Origin: Larkinella punicea
GTDB taxonomy: Bacteria > Bacteroidota > Bacteroidia > Cytophagales > Spirosomataceae
Direction of reading: 5' to 3'
Length of the DNA stretch: 64,000 nucleotides
Assembly: GCF_003334855.1 (NCBI RefSeq)
Contig: NZ_QOWE01000020.1
Coordinates: 1 to 64,000, forward strand
Shown here: positions 44,283 to 53,723 of the stretch, in pieces
How the letters are laid out: every line of letters starts with the position of its first letter
Position numbering within the stretch: position 1 is the first letter of the stretch
Notes under the pieces: generated by a model
The model's input: the letters and a program-made list of their open reading frames with translations, nothing else
The model's database searches: none
What the model was told of the DNA's origin: nothing
Made by a program: the position numbers and the translations under genes

Positions 44283-44596
44283 CCAACGGACAGCGGAAAC
44301 CGCTACAGCCGGCCAAAAGTCCTGAAAAATTTACCAGAAAAGAAGCCCTGACGACCAAGCTTTTACCCCGGTTTTCGCTGGAACCTTCGGGGCTATACGA
44401 TAAGAATAGCAAAACAATTACAACTACTTCCCCGTCTACAGGGTCTTATAGCAAACAGTGGGATCGCATGTGGGGGTGGATATCCGGTTTTTCAAAGACA
44501 AATCTCCCTCTAAACAATTGATTAGCAGCCTGGTCGTGTGACGTTATCGTCGCCCAGACTGTCCGCATGACGCAGTCCCCAATAAAAACAACGTGA
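44283..44596. other. 314-nt gap without a gene
   Basis: No ORF, RNA or clear promoter was found. There are scattered short inverted pairs, none comparable to the palindromes elsewhere. It separates the ABC genes from the O-antigen ligase-like gene. Confidence 0.5.
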
Positions 44597-45883
44597 ATGA
44601 ATAGCTTGACTGCGTACGATAAGCATTTGGCCCGGATTGTGATGTTTGCGTTTTTACTGCCCAACCGGTTGCAGATTTTTGTTCTGATGGGAATTTTTCT
44701 ATTCTGGGTCGTCAGAGACATTTTTTTCAATAAAAGCCGATCTTTCCGACCCTACGGCGGAGTTTTTTTACTGGGAAGTGTCTACTTGCTCTACGCTTTC
44801 CATGTCCCGTTTACCGACCCCGCCAACCGCTCCGGCGTCCTTTTTGACCTTGAACAGAAAGCCAGCCTGTTTGTCGCGCCGTTTGCCCTTCTTTTTTTAC
44901 AGCCCCAAACGCGCAAAATCCTTTCCGGTGAACTGATTTATTTCGTATACGCCTGTTTTATTTCCTGTTTGGCGGGCAATCTGTTTTATCTGCTCGAATA
45001 CGGCTGGCAAATCAGCGGCCCGGAAGCCCATATTCAATACCGGCTTTATTTTGAGAAAATCACGAGCTTCCACCCCACCTACATGGGCATCAACCTGTGT
45101 TTTGCCTCCGCCATTCTGTTGATTTCGCCAAAGCACCGGCAGCAACTGAAAGGCTGGAAACTGGGCGCGGTGCTCTTTCCGTTGTTCCTGTTTTTGATGG
45201 CCCTGATGCCCAAAGCCCCCGTCATTGCGCTGTTCGTTATGCTGCTCTATTACGCCTGGATCAACCGGACTCAAAAATACCGGCTTGTTCCCATTCTGGC
45301 CGTACTGGTTCTCTCGGTGTCGGTTGCCTGCATTTCCATTCCGTTCAGCAGCCAGCGGATCAGGGAATTTTCGGCTTTGATCAACGCCAAGCCAACCGAC
45401 AATCCCAATGCCAATTCGGTGCAGATGCGGCAGGTAATCTTATCGGTCGATCTGGACGTTTTGAAAGAACATTGGGTGGCGGGGTTAGGTCCTGGCTACG
45501 TCGATCAGGCGTTGCGGGCTCAATATGAAGTGTATTCAAAACTGTTGCACATTCCGCTGGTGGCCTATGATACTCACAATGAATACATCAATCAATGGCT
45601 TTCGTTTGGCTTGATTGGCATTGGCTTGCTGCTGGTCATTCTGGGGGTTCAGTTTGCCAATGCATTCCGACGGCGCGATCATCTCTACACCATTCTGCTG
45701 ATGATTGTCGCCATTACCTTCTTCACCGAGAATGTCTGGTCGCAACAACACGGGGTGGTTTTTTACTCCTTCTTTACGTCTCTATTTTTCCTGACCGGGA
45801 TGAAACTGCCTCCAAATCCGGTAGAGCCGGAAATCGTCAAAACCAGAACCCGGCCGGAGAAAGTCCTGCACGAAATTGGATAA
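44597..45883 (+). CDS. O-antigen ligase-like (Wzy/WaaL) membrane protein
   Basis: 428 residues, about ten to twelve membrane segments with a large periplasmic loop in the second half (about 260-320). The loop contains NPNANSVQMRQVILSVDLDVL and, after it, VAGLGPGYVDQAL and DTHNEYINQWLSFG, the pattern of the O-antigen ligase superfamily, where conserved Arg, Gly and His residues act on lipid-linked sugars. It could be a ligase or polymerase for surface polysaccharide. No other polysaccharide gene is nearby, so the exact role is open. Confidence 0.78.
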   Translation: MNSLTAYDKHLARIVMFAFLLPNRLQIFVLMGIFLFWVVRDIFFNKSRSFRPYGGVFLLGSVYLLYAFHVPFTDPANRSGVLFDLEQKASLFVAPFALLFLQPQTRKILSGELIYFVYACFISCLAGNLFYLLEYGWQISGPEAHIQYRLYFEKITSFHPTYMGINLCFASAILLISPKHRQQLKGWKLGAVLFPLFLFLMALMPKAPVIALFVMLLYYAWINRTQKYRLVPILAVLVLSVSVACISIPFSSQRIREFSALINAKPTDNPNANSVQMRQVILSVDLDVLKEHWVAGLGPGYVDQALRAQYEVYSKLLHIPLVAYDTHNEYINQWLSFGLIGIGLLLVILGVQFANAFRRRDHLYTILLMIVAITFFTENVWSQQHGVVFYSFFTSLFFLTGMKLPPNPVEPEIVKTRTRPEKVLHEIG

Positions 45884-45960
45884 AATCGCCGTAACGGCGG
45901 TTAATAGCCAAAAACTTCCGTATTTTACCCCGGTTTTTAAACGATCAGAATCAATACCCA

Positions 45961-46470
45961 ATGACCGTACGCCCGGCGACTTTAAACGACATTCCGGCTT
46001 TACTTCACCTGGTCCGGCGCGTAGTTCCACTGATGCAGGCTACCGGTAATTTTCAGTGGGACGACCAGTATCCAAACGCTGCGGTTTTCGAAAAAGACAT
46101 TGCGCTGAACCAGCTTTGGGTCGCGGAACTGGACGGAAAACCGGTCGGTGTAGCCGCCATCACCACGGATCAGGAGCCGGAATATGCGAAGGTCGGCTGG
46201 GATTTGAGCGAAACGGCCATTGTCGTACATCGCCTGGCGGTCGATCCCGACGTTCGGGGCCGGGGCATTGCCGCTCTGCTGCTGGCGCAGGCTGACGAAG
46301 TGGCCCGCCAACGCGGCATCGACATACTCCGAATCGATACGAACACCCAAAATGAAGCCACGCAGCGGCTTTTTCCGAAGGTCGGTTATCAATTTGCCGG
46401 TGAAATCGGGCTGGGGTTCCGGCCTGGTTTGCGGTTTTACTGTTATGAAAAGCGGTTGAATCTTTCCTGA
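45961..46470 (+). CDS. GNAT family N-acetyltransferase
   Basis: 169 residues with the acetyl-CoA binding motif VDPDVRGRGIAALLLAQADE (motif A) and the following IDILRIDTNTQNEATQRLFPK segment. Start MTVRPATLNDI is typical of the family. The acceptor is unknown. It is read in the same direction as the sulfatase 44 nt downstream. Confidence 0.85.
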   Translation: MTVRPATLNDIPALLHLVRRVVPLMQATGNFQWDDQYPNAAVFEKDIALNQLWVAELDGKPVGVAAITTDQEPEYAKVGWDLSETAIVVHRLAVDPDVRGRGIAALLLAQADEVARQRGIDILRIDTNTQNEATQRLFPKVGYQFAGEIGLGFRPGLRFYCYEKRLNLS

Positions 46471-46514
46471 AATTTGCCCCTTAAATCCCCTATTTTTACG
46501 GTAAAAAGTGAACG

Positions 46515-47978
46515 ATGGTACGACTCCTGTTCGCCCTGACGCTGCTTTTGCTGGTAGCGATCACCGCTTTTCGGCCCACTACCCACCGGAAAGATTCCCG
46601 GCCCAACATCGTTGTGATTGTGGCCGACGATCACGGACGTGAAGCCGTGGGTTGTTACGGCAATCCGGTCATCAAAACGCCCCACATCGATCGGCTAGCT
46701 GCCGAAGGCACCCGGTTTACAAACGCCTTCTGCACCACGGCCAGTTGCAGCCCGAGCCGGTCGGTGTTGCTGACGGGGCTTCACAACCACGCCAACGGCA
46801 TGTACGGTCTGGAGCACCGGGAACACCATTTCAGTTCCTTCGACACGGTCCGAACGCTGCCGGTTCTGCTCGAAAAAGCCGGATATCGAACGGCCCGAAT
46901 CGGCAAATTTCACGTGGCTCCCGAGCGAACCTATCATTTTCAGCAGGTGCTGAAGGGCGGTGGCGTCAACGACCCGGTGTCGATTGGCCGCAGTCCGGTG
47001 TCGATGGCCGATTTGTGTTATTCGCTCTTCTCCGAATCCGACGAAAAACCGTTTTTTCTCTACTTTGCCACCGACGATCCGCACCGGAGCAACGCCGTGT
47101 CAGCAGGTGGTTCACCGGTTTTTAAAAGTGATCAAGCCAATCGGTTTGGCAACCGGCCGGGCGGTTATCCCCAGGTTCACGACGTTTTTTACCAGCCTTT
47201 TCAGGTTCAGGTACCGCCTTACCTGCCGGATACGCGGGCGTCCCGGATGGAGTTGGCGCAATACTACGAGTCGATCAGCCGACTGGATCAGGGCGTAGAA
47301 CGCTTGGTGGCGCTGTTGAAAGAAACCGGGCAGTATGACAACACGCTGATCGTGTACTTATCGGACAATGGCGCACCGTTCCCCGGATCAAAAACGACTT
47401 TATACGAACCGGGGATGAAACTGCCGCTCATTGTCAAACTGCCGAAACCGCAAAAACCCGGATTTGTGCAGGATGCGATGGTTTCGTGGGTCGATCTAAC
47501 GCCCACCCTGCTGGATTTTGCGGGCGCGTTGTCAGACACGGTTTACAGCCAGGGCCGGAGTTTCAAAGCGATCGTGGAACAGGAAAAGGTGACGGGCTGG
47601 GATGAAGTTTACGCGTCACATTCACTGCACGAGGTGACGATGTATTATCCGATGCGCGTCTTGCGCGAACGACGCTACAAGCTGATTTTCAACCTCGCCC
47701 ATGCGCTGCCCTTTCCGATGGCGCTCGATCTGTACCATTCGTTTACGTGGCAGGATGTGCGCAAAACCGGTCGTACTGTATACGGTAAACGGACCGTGAC
47801 CGCGTATCTGAATCGCCCGCGTTTCGAGTTGTATGATCTGCAAACCGATCCTAACGAAGTCCGTAATCTGGCCAATGATCCCAAACACCGGGCGACTTTG
47901 AAACGGATGCAGGAAAAGCTCAAACGGTTTCAGCAGCAGACGAAGGATTTGTGGGTGAGTAAATGGGAGTTTGAGTGA
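46515..47978 (+). CDS. Sulfatase (arylsulfatase / heparan N-sulfatase type)
   Basis: 487 residues with a signal peptide or anchor (LLFALTLLLLVAITAF). The type I sulfatase site is SCSPSRSVLLTG with C78 to be converted to formylglycine, P80 and R82 conserved. Calcium site residues are seen in IVVIVADDHGRE and IVYLSDNGAPF. The fold is close to the heparan-N-sulfatase group. It should hydrolyse sulfate esters or sulfamates of polysaccharides in the periplasm. A maturase (anSME) is not in the window. Confidence 0.88.
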   Translation: MVRLLFALTLLLLVAITAFRPTTHRKDSRPNIVVIVADDHGREAVGCYGNPVIKTPHIDRLAAEGTRFTNAFCTTASCSPSRSVLLTGLHNHANGMYGLEHREHHFSSFDTVRTLPVLLEKAGYRTARIGKFHVAPERTYHFQQVLKGGGVNDPVSIGRSPVSMADLCYSLFSESDEKPFFLYFATDDPHRSNAVSAGGSPVFKSDQANRFGNRPGGYPQVHDVFYQPFQVQVPPYLPDTRASRMELAQYYESISRLDQGVERLVALLKETGQYDNTLIVYLSDNGAPFPGSKTTLYEPGMKLPLIVKLPKPQKPGFVQDAMVSWVDLTPTLLDFAGALSDTVYSQGRSFKAIVEQEKVTGWDEVYASHSLHEVTMYYPMRVLRERRYKLIFNLAHALPFPMALDLYHSFTWQDVRKTGRTVYGKRTVTAYLNRPRFELYDLQTDPNEVRNLANDPKHRATLKRMQEKLKRFQQQTKDLWVSKWEFE

Positions 47979-47998
47979 TCCTGCTAAACCAGAAACCC

Positions 47999-48565
47999 AT
48001 GACCAGTAGCCTCGAAGCGGGTATTCAATCGATTGCGGAACTCTCGCGGGACGCGTCCGATTTATTGCTCCACGCCACCCGGCAAAAACCGCTGGCAAAA
48101 GGTCAGGTTTTGCTGTCGGAAGGCCAGGTTTGTAAAACGATCTGGTACGTTGAAAAAGGGTATCTGCGAACGTTTTACAACAAAGACGGCAAAGAAATCA
48201 ACACCCGGTTTTCGTTCGAAAACGAATTTGTGACGGATTTGAAAAGCCTGCGTTCGGGCGTTCCTTCGGCCTGCTGGATTCAGGCGGGTGAAGCTGCCGT
48301 CGTTTGGGAGTTTGCGAAAGAAACCCTGCTGGAGTTATACCGCCAGTCGGCCGAGATCGAATCATTCGGACGGAATTTGCTGGAGCAGATGCTGGTCGAT
48401 CAGGAAGACCACGCCAACCTGTTCCGGATCCACTCCCTAACCGAACGATACGCCTACGTGGTTCGCCATTTCCCGCAGTTGCTGCAACGGGTTTCGCTGT
48501 CGCAGCTTTCCTCCTATTTGGGCATGGCCCGGGAAACGGTCAGCCGAATCCGAAAAAACCGGTAA
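47999..48565 (+). CDS. Crp/Fnr-family transcription regulator
   Basis: 188 residues. A cyclic-nucleotide-binding-type beta-roll (about 15-130) with GQVLLSEGQVCKTIWYVEKGYL and a C-terminal helix-turn-helix in LSLSQLSSYLGMARETVSRIRK. The Cys cluster of Fnr is absent. It starts 20 nt after the sulfatase stop, with ATG at 47999; a GTG 24 nt upstream overlaps that stop. Ligand and targets are unknown. Confidence 0.85.
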   Translation: MTSSLEAGIQSIAELSRDASDLLLHATRQKPLAKGQVLLSEGQVCKTIWYVEKGYLRTFYNKDGKEINTRFSFENEFVTDLKSLRSGVPSACWIQAGEAAVVWEFAKETLLELYRQSAEIESFGRNLLEQMLVDQEDHANLFRIHSLTERYAYVVRHFPQLLQRVSLSQLSSYLGMARETVSRIRKNR

Positions 48566-48654
48566 GGGTTTTCATTTTGTGATTTTCGTCACAGGTTGAT
48601 TCAAGAAGATCCGGCGAATTTTGCCGTTTTCTATTCTTTATCAATCAAAACCAC

Positions 48655-49089
48655 ATGGATACTCCAACCAGTACGCGCACGATTATTGCTGATTTTATCG
48701 AAAACATCTGGAATAAAAACCGCTTTGAAACGCTTGATGATTATCTTCATCCGGAATTTATCGATCACTCGCTGCCGGCGTCGTTCCCGGCCAACCAGCA
48801 GGGATTGAAACAATGGATTCAGGCCACCAGCGCGGCATTCGAACACCAAACCGGCATTGAAGAGCAGGTAACCGAGGGCGATACCGTCATGATCAAATTC
48901 ACCATGCAGGTGCGCCAGATTGGCGTCTGGCGCGGCATCGAACCCATGGGGGCGGAAGCCTCCGTGGTGGGCTATCGGTGTTTTAAAGTAAGCGACGGAA
49001 AAATCCGGGAACATTGGGCCTTACTCGACGGAAATTCACTGGAAAATCAACTGAGAAACAGCACCCACGGCTGCAAAATCCAGGTGTGA
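48655..49089 (+). CDS. SnoaL-like ester cyclase-fold protein
   Basis: 144 residues of the NTF2-like SnoaL/ester-cyclase superfamily. Conserved features are NKNRFETLDDYLHPEFIDH, the glycine-lined GDTVMIKFTMQVRQ strand and the C-terminal KIREHWALLDGN. The catalytic base of polyketide cyclases cannot be confirmed. It is probably a small soluble enzyme or binding protein, and belongs to the same direction group as the Crp regulator. Confidence 0.75.
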   Translation: MDTPTSTRTIIADFIENIWNKNRFETLDDYLHPEFIDHSLPASFPANQQGLKQWIQATSAAFEHQTGIEEQVTEGDTVMIKFTMQVRQIGVWRGIEPMGAEASVVGYRCFKVSDGKIREHWALLDGNSLENQLRNSTHGCKIQV

Positions 49090-49110
49090 ATGCTGGGGAA
49101 AACGTCTGCC

Positions 49111-49548
49111 ATGTACAAAGAAACACAACACTTTCGTCAACCCTGGCTCTGGGTGCTGCTGCTCGGAAGCCTGGCCCTGGTCATTTATCGCTGGCAACCC
49201 ATTAGTGTGGGCATCATGGCGGTGGTTATGGGTTTGTTCTGGTTCCTGCGGCTGGAAACCCGGATCGATCAGGAAGGAATTGCCTACCGATGGTTTCCGT
49301 TTCAGTCAGCCTACCGGGTGATTAAATGGAGTCAGATAGAACAAGCTACTGTCCGCAGCTATTCGGCTCTCGGCGAATTCGGCGGGTGGGGCATTCGTTT
49401 TTCCTGGAACGGAACCGCCCATACGGTTTCCGGCAATTGGGGCATCGACATCAAATTGAAAGGAAAAAAGCGGACGTTACTCGTCGGAACCCAGCACCCG
49501 GATGAGATCCGTCAACAAATCGGGAGCGAGCAGTTGGCTGGTAGCTAA
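49111..49548 (+). CDS. Small membrane protein with PH-like domain
   Basis: 145 residues with two membrane segments near the N-terminus (WLWVLLLGSLALVIY and VGIMAVVMGLFWF), then a beta-rich cytoplasmic domain that looks like a bacterial PH domain (ETRIDQEGIAYRWFPFQ, IEQATVRSYSALGEFGGWG). Function unknown. I chose ATG at 49111; a start at 49090 adds seven residues. Confidence 0.65.
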   Translation: MYKETQHFRQPWLWVLLLGSLALVIYRWQPISVGIMAVVMGLFWFLRLETRIDQEGIAYRWFPFQSAYRVIKWSQIEQATVRSYSALGEFGGWGIRFSWNGTAHTVSGNWGIDIKLKGKKRTLLVGTQHPDEIRQQIGSEQLAGS

Positions 49549-49749
49549 CCAGTTACCCAAACCGCAACGCGATTCATCAGCGAAAAAAAATAGCCTTCTG
49601 TAACAAATTAAGCGCACTTTCCAGTAAGTTTAACAACAAAATCCCCCATTTTCAGTAGTGGTTCTATAGCCGGGCAGTGTGTTTGATTCAGTCCGCTCTA
49701 CCAGGTGACTGGCAAACTCCGAGCCCGCGCTGTTGACCCGTTTTGCACG

Positions 49750-50913
49750 ATGCAGCAAGTATTTGATTTTTTCCAACGGCTCGCCGATACCAGCGACTGG
49801 CCGCCCCGCTGGTATTGCGGTACCTGGACCGATTTTCATGGCTGGCTGTATATTCTTTCCGACCTGACCATCTGGCTGGCCTACATGGCGATTCCGCTCA
49901 TTCTGGTTCGCTTCATTTTTATCAAAAAAGGGGTACCCCTGGCCGGTGTTTTCTGGCTTTTTGGTGCCTTCATTCTGTTTTGTGGCCTTACACACCTGAT
50001 TGATGCCGCCATGTTCTGGATTCCGGCCTACCGCATCAACGCCCTGATCCGTTTTCTGACGGCGGTGGTGTCGGTGGCAACGGTCGTTGCCCTGATCCGG
50101 TATTTCAACGAAGCAGTCGGGCTGCGCACATCGAAAGAATACGACCGCGAACTGTCTTACCGCCAACTGGCCATGCAGGAACTGACGCGCTCCAATCAGG
50201 AACTGCAACAGTTTGCCTACATCGCGTCGCACGATCTGCAATCGCCCCTGAAAACGATCGCCAACTACCTGTCGCTGCTCGAAAACAAACACGGCGATCA
50301 GCTTGATCCGGATGCCCGGCGACTCATTGGGGTGTCGACGGCTGCGGCCGAGCGCATGCGCAACCTGATCAACGATCTGCTGGATTTCTCGCGCGTTGGC
50401 AGTGAAGTTGCGCTACGGCAGGTCGATCTGCAGGAACTGGTCAATGAAATTCTGGAGGAACAGCAAGCCGAAATTCAGGCCACGGGGGCCGTGGTGGATC
50501 TGGGCACGCTGCCCACAATTATGGGGCATCGCACCGACCTGAAACAGTTGTTTCAAAACCTGGTTTCAAACGCCCTCAAATACCGCCGACCCGACGTGGC
50601 TCCCCGGGTCAGCATCCAGGTGACGGATGAGGGCCACCAGTATCGCTTTGCCATTCGTGACAACGGCATTGGCATCGAACGCCAGTATTTCGAGCGGGTG
50701 TTCCAGATTTTCCAGCGGCTTCACGGGCGCAATCAGTATTCCGGTACCGGCATCGGGCTCGCTACCTGCAAAAAAGTGATCGACATTTACGGGGGGCAAA
50801 TCTGGATTGACAGCACCGTAGGCCAGGGAACGACGTTTTATTTCACCATTCCGAAAGTGATCAAAATGCTTCACCACTTTGTCCAGACCGATTCCCTGCA
50901 GTCGCTTAATTGA
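49750..50913 (+). CDS. Ethylene-receptor-like sensor histidine kinase
   Basis: 387 residues. The N-terminal domain has three to four membrane segments with FGAFILFCGLTHLID, matching the copper and ethylene-binding helix of plant ETR1: C78 and H82 have the same C-x3-H spacing, and D38 sits 40 residues before the Cys as D25 does in ETR1. The SDLTIWLAYMAIPL helix matches the second key helix. Then comes a coiled linker, HisKA (H161 in YIASHDLQSPL) and a HATPase with QNLVSNALKY, DNGIGIERQ and GTGIGLATCKK. It lacks the GAF domain of plant receptors. It should sense ethylene or a related small ligand, with copper, but this is untested. ATG at 49750 is chosen over GTG at 49705. No receiver gene is adjacent. 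Confidence 0.85.
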   Translation: MQQVFDFFQRLADTSDWPPRWYCGTWTDFHGWLYILSDLTIWLAYMAIPLILVRFIFIKKGVPLAGVFWLFGAFILFCGLTHLIDAAMFWIPAYRINALIRFLTAVVSVATVVALIRYFNEAVGLRTSKEYDRELSYRQLAMQELTRSNQELQQFAYIASHDLQSPLKTIANYLSLLENKHGDQLDPDARRLIGVSTAAAERMRNLINDLLDFSRVGSEVALRQVDLQELVNEILEEQQAEIQATGAVVDLGTLPTIMGHRTDLKQLFQNLVSNALKYRRPDVAPRVSIQVTDEGHQYRFAIRDNGIGIERQYFERVFQIFQRLHGRNQYSGTGIGLATCKKVIDIYGGQIWIDSTVGQGTTFYFTIPKVIKMLHHFVQTDSLQSLN

Positions 50914-50921
50914 CGCACTCT

Positions 50922-51755
50922 CTACTCGTAGTGATAATAAACCGTACTGACCGGAAACGGCTTCGTTGTCGTCATCTGCTGGGTTTTATGCGTCGGATAG
51001 CCCTGTTTATTGTACTGATACGTCAGGGTCAGCACCGAGATAACCGACTGATCTTCCGCCCGTTTAACGGTAATTTTTCCCGGATTGTTGACCATCGTCC
51101 GCTCCTGCGATAGATAGGGATACTGAACAAGCGGACGATGCGGATTTTTCTTTTCGTCATAGCCTTCATACAAAACCGTTTCCCAGGCTTTAAAAGACGC
51201 ACTGCCCGGTTTTCGGATGAACGATTGGGTCTGCGTCACGTTTCCCCGGCTGTCATATTCATACCGGTATTTGATAAACGTAGCGGTTTCAAAAGTATCG
51301 TTGTCGGTATCGTGAATCTGATCGAGCAGTTCGACCAGCCGGCCTTCCGCGCCAAAAAGGTAAAAATGCGAAACCACCAGCCGGTTCCGATGATCGTATT
51401 CTTCGGTTTTGTCGAGCAATTTCCCTTCGTAGTAAAACTTCACCGACAGGCTTCCATTGCTGATGATGCGACTCAGGCGGTTTTCAGCATCGTATTCCAG
51501 CTCTGCATTCAGGATCGCTACCGTGCTGTCAGTATACGCCCAGTTCGATTGAAATTTGGCTAAAAGACCGGCAGAGTTGTAGTGATATTGCTGAAAGTTC
51601 TTTTCGCCCGCCGTGATTTTTTGCAGTCGAAGGGCGGTCGGTTCCGGTTCCTGCGAAAGCGTGGAATCAGGCGAACAGGCGCTCAGGTTCATCAAAACGA
51701 GGAAACCCAATAGCAAAAACCACGGGCGGTTTTTCTGCAAGGCGGAAGTGATCAT
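50922..51755 (-). CDS. Lipoprotein with YD/RHS-like repeats
   Basis: 277 residues. Lipobox LSAC (C27). The rest is beta-rich with repeated tyrosine motifs such as YHYNSAGLLAKF, EYDAENRLSRI, YEYDSRGNVTQ and YQYNKQGYPT, as in YD-repeat (RHS-like) shells. It is a surface-exposed or periplasmic protein of unknown role. It converges on the ethylene-receptor-like kinase with an 8-nt gap. Confidence 0.7.
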   Translation of the reverse strand: MITSALQKNRPWFLLLGFLVLMNLSACSPDSTLSQEPEPTALRLQKITAGEKNFQQYHYNSAGLLAKFQSNWAYTDSTVAILNAELEYDAENRLSRIISNGSLSVKFYYEGKLLDKTEEYDHRNRLVVSHFYLFGAEGRLVELLDQIHDTDNDTFETATFIKYRYEYDSRGNVTQTQSFIRKPGSASFKAWETVLYEGYDEKKNPHRPLVQYPYLSQERTMVNNPGKITVKRAEDQSVISVLTLTYQYNKQGYPTHKTQQMTTTKPFPVSTVYYHYE

Positions 51756-51945
51756 GGCTGGTGGTGGAGCGTTACGATGACAGCGCGCTCCGCTTACTGA
51801 CCGGCGGAGTGGCTGATAAATCGCTGCAAAACTAGCCTCAGGAGCGCGTTTCTCCAGACGGTTTTGTCATCAACGGCTAATTAGGGGCATTGAAGCCGCA
51901 GAAAAAAGGATTGAATAGAACAACGAAATCCCATGGTTAGTAGGC

Positions 51946-53571
51946 CTACGTCTGAATAACGCCCACATTAAACGCCTTCGTGATCGGCGCGTGGTTGGCG
52001 GCTTCGATGCCCATTGAAAGCCAGGTGCGGGTGTCGAGCGGATCGATCACGGCATCGACCCAGAGCCGCGAAGCCGCGAAATAGGGCGAAAGCTGTTCGT
52101 TGTATTGGTTCGTGATTTTTTGCAACAACTCCTGTTCCTTCTCCGACGTGATGGTTTCGCCTTTGGCTTTGAGCGACGCCACCTGAATCTGCAAAAGCGT
52201 TTTGGCCGCCGAGGCTCCGCTCATCACCGCCATCTGCGCCGTGGGCCAGGCCACAATCAGCCGCGGGTCGTAGGCTTTGCCGCACATGGCGTAGTTGCCC
52301 GCGCCGTAGGAATTTCCCACAATCACCGTGAACTTCGGCACCACTGAGTTCGCCATCGCGTTGACCATCTTGGCGCCGTCCTTGATAATACCGCCTTGCT
52401 CCGAGCGGCTCCCGACCATAAAACCGGTGACGTCCTGCAAAAACACCAGCGGTATTTTTTTCTGGTTGCAGTTCATGATAAACCGGGCCGCTTTGTCGGC
52501 TGAGTCGGAATAAATGACTCCGCCCATCTGCATTTCGCCCGGCCCGGAAGCGCCCCCCGCCCCCGTCCGGCCTTTTGCCTTCACGACTTTCCGCTGGTTG
52601 GCCACAATGCCGACCGCCCAGCCGTCGATCCGCGCGTAGCCGCAGAGGATGGTCTGGCCATACAGTTCCTTGTATTCATCAAATTCGGACTTATCCACCA
52701 GCCGGGCAATCACCTCACGCATGTCGTACGGTTTGACGCGATCGACCGGAATCAGGTCGTATAGTTCCTGCGGATTTTTGGCGGGCAAAACCGGCTCGGC
52801 GTAGCTAAAACCGGCCTTTTCAGGTTCTCCTAATTTATCAAAACTTCGCCGGATGGCGTCCAGACAGCTTTTTTCGTCGGGGTATTTGTTGTCAGTCACA
52901 CCCGAAATCTCGCTGTGGGTGCTGGCTCCGCCGAGGGTTTCGGCATCGACCTCCTCGCCCACCGACGCCTTGACCAGATACGGGCCGGCCAGAAAAATCG
53001 ATCCGGTGCCTTCCACAATCAGGGCTTCGTCCGACATGATCGGCAAATACGCTCCGCCGGCCACACAACTGCCCATAATGGCCGCAATCTGGACAATTCC
53101 CATTGCCGACATCTGGGCATTGTTGCGAAAAATACGTCCGAAATGTTCTTTATCGGCAAAAACTTCGTCCTGAAGTGGCAAATAAACGCCCGCACTATCG
53201 ACCAGGTAAATGATGGGCAGGCGGTTTTCCATCGCAATTTCCTGCGCCCGGAGGTTCTTTTTGGCCGTAATCGGAAACCAGGCCCCGGCTTTCACCGTCG
53301 CATCATTCGCCACAATGACGCACTGCCTTCCCGACACATAGCCCAGACCGACCACCACGCCCCCCGACGGGCAACCGCCGTGATCGGCGTACATCCCATC
53401 CCCGACAAATAGTCCGATTTCAATGAAAGACGAATCCGTATCGATCAGATAATCAATACGTTCTCGGGCGGTGAGCTTGCCTTTGCGGTGCTGGTCTTCA
53501 ATTTTTTTCGGGCCACCGCCGAGTTGGGTTTGGGTAGACTTGCGGTTTAATTCTTCCAGAAGCGGAGTCAT
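51946..53571 (-). CDS. Acyl-CoA carboxylase beta subunit (methylcrotonyl-CoA type)
   Basis: 541 residues. Carboxyltransferase fold of biotin-dependent acyl-CoA carboxylases: SAGVYLPLQDEVFADKEH and GSCVAGGAYLPIMSDE are close to methylcrotonyl-CoA carboxylase beta, and GGASTHSEISGVTDN and GYARIDGWAVGIVANQ are conserved. Full length for the family. The biotin carboxylase/alpha partner is not in the window. It would act in leucine breakdown or a related pathway. I chose ATG at 53571 (MTPLLEELN); a GTG at 53592 lies in the palindrome that separates it from mlaD. Confidence 0.87.
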   Translation of the reverse strand: MTPLLEELNRKSTQTQLGGGPKKIEDQHRKGKLTARERIDYLIDTDSSFIEIGLFVGDGMYADHGGCPSGGVVVGLGYVSGRQCVIVANDATVKAGAWFPITAKKNLRAQEIAMENRLPIIYLVDSAGVYLPLQDEVFADKEHFGRIFRNNAQMSAMGIVQIAAIMGSCVAGGAYLPIMSDEALIVEGTGSIFLAGPYLVKASVGEEVDAETLGGASTHSEISGVTDNKYPDEKSCLDAIRRSFDKLGEPEKAGFSYAEPVLPAKNPQELYDLIPVDRVKPYDMREVIARLVDKSEFDEYKELYGQTILCGYARIDGWAVGIVANQRKVVKAKGRTGAGGASGPGEMQMGGVIYSDSADKAARFIMNCNQKKIPLVFLQDVTGFMVGSRSEQGGIIKDGAKMVNAMANSVVPKFTVIVGNSYGAGNYAMCGKAYDPRLIVAWPTAQMAVMSGASAAKTLLQIQVASLKAKGETITSEKEQELLQKITNQYNEQLSPYFAASRLWVDAVIDPLDTRTWLSMGIEAANHAPITKAFNVGVIQT

Positions 53572-53587
53572 CGTCGTCAGGCGGTTA

Positions 53588-53723
53588 AACACCTGTAAGT
53601 TTTTTTTTAACCTTGCAGGTGTCGCTTTTTACCGTTTTCTAGCTCAGGTCTGTGATGCAACCTTTGCCGCTTTTTTCTACATAAGGCTAACACCTGCAAG
53701 GTTAAAAAAAACTTACAGGTGTT
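53588..53723. repeat. Palindrome overlapping a stop codon, about 35-bp arms
   Basis: 53588-53622 and 53690-53723 are reverse complements except for one extra T in the left run of nine (eight A in the right run). The arms contain CACCTGTAAG and CCTTGCAGGTG. The mlaD stop (53722-53724) begins in the right arm. Confidence 0.9.

Noticed and set aside
49705-49749. GTG start at 49705 for the ethylene-receptor-like kinase
   Set aside because: The ATG at 49750 places the first helix at the position expected from ETR1-like proteins.
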